Positions 59,269 to 64,000 of a DNA stretch of 64,000 nucleotides are shown piece after piece. A program made the translations under genes and the position numbers. The notes below the pieces were generated by a model that was not told the origin of the DNA, made no database searches, and worked only from the letters and a program-made list of their open reading frames with translations. How positions within the stretch are numbered: position 1 is the stretch's first letter; each line of letters begins with the position of its first letter. The stretch comes from Dongia_A sp964542425 (GTDB lineage Bacteria > Pseudomonadota > Alphaproteobacteria > Dongiales > Dongiaceae): NCBI GenBank assembly GCA_964542425.1, contig CAZIUB010000044.1, forward strand, positions 8,931-72,930, written 5' to 3'.

Positions 59269-60468
59269 CTAAGCGACCTTGACTTGCAAGGCCGCGCTAC
59301 GCAGCAGGGAGCCGATGTTCCGGGGCTTCACGCCAAGGACTTTTCCTGCCTTTGTAGGCGTCATGGCACCCTCGCTCATGGTACGAGCAACGAAGTGCAG
59401 GAGTGCAGAGCCCAGTCGGTGCCGCCGCACGACGTAATAGTTTGGTCCGCCATCAGCCTGCCGCTCGCGAGAGCGGTGCGCCGCCCTCATTTCGAACCAT
59501 TCATTGCGGAATCGATCTTTGAGTTTCCGCCAATTGGCCTCGGTAAGGATTCCTTCTCGGAACAGCCGGTATGCCACCATGGAGCGGCTCAGCAGCCGCT
59601 CTTGCGCGAAGATATTGATCCGCATAGCGGCGATCTCGGGCGACATGTCCCGCGTCACACCGGCTTCAGGCAGCTCGTTTCCGTGAAGAAGGAAATTGCT
59701 GGCGACATCATTGCAAAAACGCTCGACCTGAACGTCCGCGAACGCACCGCTGATCCCTGTGGTGCCCAACCATAGGTGCGCCAGCTCGTGCAGCAGCGAG
59801 AACGACCAAGCGGATTTAGAGTCTTGATCGTTAATTACTATAAAGGGTGCGATCGGGTCCGCCAAAGCGAACCCGCGAAAAGCTGATGCGTCAATGGCAG
59901 TGTGATGGCTACCGAGGTTACCGATGAGCAAGACGAAGACGCCGAGGCGTTCGACCCGATCCCGCAAAAGCGTGAACGCGTTCTCTGGCTTCCCTTGGGC
60001 CCGGAACTCGGCCAGATCCAATTGCAAAGCTTTCCGTAATTCGGCCAGGGCGCTCCCGGCCCCGTCCGCCATGGCCATTGATCCGACGAATGCGATTGGT
60101 TGTGCGTCTTCGTCGGCCTCTATGACACTTCGAACCATCGCCTGGCGGGCCCGAATGTCGCGGACCAACGCATCAACGAGAGGTTCGGCAATTGTATTGC
60201 GCTCGGGGGCGGGCCTGAAATCCTCACCTCTATCCCCTCGCGGCGGCGGTGCATCCATGTAAAAAGTGACGAGAGGCCTGTGATAGAGTTTGGCCATCTT
60301 TAACAGCAAGGGACGGCCTACCGGTTCACCGTCCTCGAGTTTCTTCAATCGCTCAGGGCCAGGAATACCCCTCGCTTCTCGAATGCAGAGCTTGCCTGCG
60401 GCGGCCTCGATCGTGAGGCCGGCGGTTTCTCTCGCCCAAGTGAGTATCCTCGGTTGGACAATTGGCAT
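59269..60468 (-). CDS. HTH / ImmA-IrrE (DUF955) metallopeptidase-domain protein
   Basis: This 399-residue protein has an N-terminal XRE-type HTH (about residues 9-60: WARETAGLTIEAAAGKL, GPERLKKLEDG) and a central ImmA/IrrE zinc-peptidase domain with HELAH at residues 227-231 (SFSLLHELAHLWLG). The following ERFCNDVASNFLLHGNELP contains the third ligand region. The C-terminal part (about 290-399) is winged-helix-like (TKAGKVLGVKPRNIGSLLRS). ImmA peptidases cleave repressors, so this protein may both bind the promoter and relieve repression. It is the first gene of the pair with DUF4411. About 210 bases to acnA are empty. Confidence 0.87.
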   Translation of the reverse strand: MPIVQPRILTWARETAGLTIEAAAGKLCIREARGIPGPERLKKLEDGEPVGRPLLLKMAKLYHRPLVTFYMDAPPPRGDRGEDFRPAPERNTIAEPLVDALVRDIRARQAMVRSVIEADEDAQPIAFVGSMAMADGAGSALAELRKALQLDLAEFRAQGKPENAFTLLRDRVERLGVFVLLIGNLGSHHTAIDASAFRGFALADPIAPFIVINDQDSKSAWSFSLLHELAHLWLGTTGISGAFADVQVERFCNDVASNFLLHGNELPEAGVTRDMSPEIAAMRINIFAQERLLSRSMVAYRLFREGILTEANWRKLKDRFRNEWFEMRAAHRSRERQADGGPNYYVVRRHRLGSALLHFVARTMSEGAMTPTKAGKVLGVKPRNIGSLLRSAALQVKVA

Positions 60469-60680
60469 CCGCTGAATCTGACACAGGACAATCGGACCGG
60501 CGAGCCCTTTGTATCAAAGGCACCCCTTGCTGCCAAAGGCTGACAGCGCCCGGCATGGCGCCTCGGCAACCCGATCCGGCGCAGCAATCACCAGAAGCCT
60601 CAAATCGAAAGCCGCTTCAAGAGCAGCAACCGAGCCAAAACGACAAGCAACTCCGATGACACCCACAATTCAACAGCCAG

Positions 60681-63398
<2,718 letters not shown>

Positions 63399-63480
63399 TT
63401 TGTTCTCTCCCTTGTTCCAATGGCCGGCGGCACCCGGCGAAGGGACGCCGATTCGGGGGTAAAATTCGCGAGGACGAACA

Positions 63481-63524
63481 TATAACATGATCGATTCCCG
63501 AGGGTAACAGGATCGATTCCAGAG
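63481..63524. repeat. 22-bp tandem duplication in the acnA upstream region
   Basis: TATAACATGATCGATTCCCG (63481) is repeated as GGTAACAGGATCGATTCCAG (63503) in direct tandem, with four mismatches over 22 bases. It lies 83-126 bases upstream of the acnA start. TTATAT on the minus strand of the first unit could be a -10 box. The repeat may duplicate a regulator site containing GGAATCGATC; no known site is recognised. Confidence 0.6.
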
Positions 63525-63724
63525 GGCGAGATAAACGACGATGTGCCCACAGTCCCACGCCCGCCCAACGCCGCGGAAATCATGATTTTGCCATTTTGTG
63601 GCCCTAATCCGACCGTTGGGACAGTGGACGATCCGGCTTGCAGGGATATTTTCCCTCTGTTTGCCGACAGGTGATCGATTCACCTGGCCTTGCCCCAAGG
63701 GCGGTCTCCCCCGGACCGCCGGCA

Positions 63725-64000
63725 ATGGCGAGCGCCCTCGTAACCCCCGAGGGTGGCCCGCATGGGCACAAGCGCCGCGATCCGGTCACAAGCCGGGTCG
63801 CGGCGCACCCTATTGAGCCGACAGGGATTGAACCAACAGGGATTGAACCAACAGGGATTGAGCCGAAAGGGATTGAGCCGACAGGGACTGAGCCGACGGG
63901 GACTGAGCCGACGGGGACTGAGCCGACGGGGATTGGGCGGACGGGGATTGGGCGGACGGGGATTGGGCGGACGGGGATTGGGCGGACGGGGATTGGGCGG
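63725..64000 (+). CDS. Possible pentapeptide-repeat reading frame, cut by the right edge
   Basis: An ATG at 63725 opens a frame of 92 codons without a stop to the window end. It encodes MASALVTPEGGPHGHKRRDP and then IEPTG/TEPTG units that change to IGRTG. The 15-bp unit keeps this and one other plus-strand frame open as well as a minus-strand frame (units near IPVGS). Openness alone is therefore weak evidence. There is no good ribosome-binding site. It may be purely a tandem array without coding function. Confidence 0.2.
   Translation, partial: MASALVTPEGGPHGHKRRDPVTSRVAAHPIEPTGIEPTGIEPTGIEPKGIEPTGTEPTGTEPTGTEPTGIGRTGIGRTGIGRTGIGRTGIGR
63811..64000. repeat. 15-bp tandem array (at least 12 units) running off the right edge
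   Basis: Units follow each other without gaps from 63811: TATTGAGCCGACAGG, GATTGAACCAACAGG, GATTGAGCCGAAAGG, GACTGAGCCGACGGG (three times) and GATTGGGCGGACGGG (four times plus a partial). The array changes in steps from left to right, as expected from successive unequal duplications. The last four full units are identical, so the right side expanded most recently. Confidence 0.92.

Noticed and set aside
63604..63789. Minus-strand reading frame beside acnA that continues into the tandem array
   Set aside because: It has no recognisable domain or ribosome-binding site, and the 15-bp array keeps several frames open on both strands.

Overview
The window is about 64 kb of GC-rich DNA (roughly 64% by eye) from an alphaproteobacterial chromosome. 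The evidence is the gene order rimP-nusA-ylxR-infB-rbfA-truB-rpsO-pnp, a block ubiE-ubiB-coaBC-dut divergent from mutM, a secB/fxsA/tim44/mltA/smr/xre neighbourhood, and an Irr-type Fur regulator with Irr-box-like sites. I cannot name a genus; a Rhodospirillales-like or related lineage is a guess.

Layout. 1-5 kb: a polyamine-type ABC ATPase (cut by the left edge), a LuxR regulator, a glutamine amidotransferase, a secreted vWA-like protein, arfB, an O-methyltransferase and tRNA-Arg(CCU). 5-12.4 kb: an accessory catabolic run (HpaB-type flavin monooxygenase, RidA, DUF1028, trimethylamine-dehydrogenase-like flavoprotein) followed by an SdhAF4-like protein, a DUF1223 protein and an ornithine-cyclodeaminase family enzyme. 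12.4-15.1 kb: htpG behind a sigma-32-like promoter, and a secreted protein built of two duplicated units. 15.1-24.9 kb: the transcription/translation operon from a promoter plus attenuator-like hairpin through pnp. 24.9-31.5 kb: a glycerophosphodiesterase, a nitronate-monooxygenase-like enzyme, a vapBC pair with a perfect palindromic operator, and an iron/oxidative-stress module (irr, rubrerythrin, CCG-domain Fe-S protein, DUF3501). 31.8-40.6 kb: a 2-hydroxyacid dehydrogenase, moeB, cysK, an Rrf2 regulator, dut, coaBC, ubiB, ubiE and mutM. 40.6-45.9 kb: a TetR regulator divergent from a polyamine-binding protein, an enoyl-CoA hydratase, cfa and small unknown genes. 46-58.5 kb: the secB...xre neighbourhood, interrupted by lutABC, a broken IS1380-family element, a metallo-beta-lactamase-fold protein and a short cyclase-domain protein. 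58.7-60.5 kb: a DUF4411 PIN-like gene coupled to an HTH/ImmA-IrrE metallopeptidase. 60.7-63.4 kb: acnA. The right edge is a 15-bp tandem array.

The most unusual feature is a dispersed repeat family (family A, seven copies of about 145 bp). Each copy is two palindromic modules (outer arms CCAACTTTCG/CGAAAGTTGG and TAGTACCCGCC/GGCGGGTACTA). Copies sit exactly at gene borders. They supply the last codons and stop of rimP, lutC and xre, supply the start and signal-peptide n-region of an SH3-domain protein, and abut the starts of lutB and the trimethylamine-dehydrogenase-like gene. Six of the seven keep ACTTTCGAA followed after six bases by TGA in one frame, and four also carry a 16-codon mini-ORF beginning four bases after that stop position. 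A second palindromic family (family B, two inverted copies) brackets tim44 and provides the likely start codon of mltA.

TTG and GTG starts are common here (tim44, acnA, the DnaQ-like exonuclease, the cyclase, coaBC, RidA), each chosen from ribosome-binding-site spacing and family N-termini.
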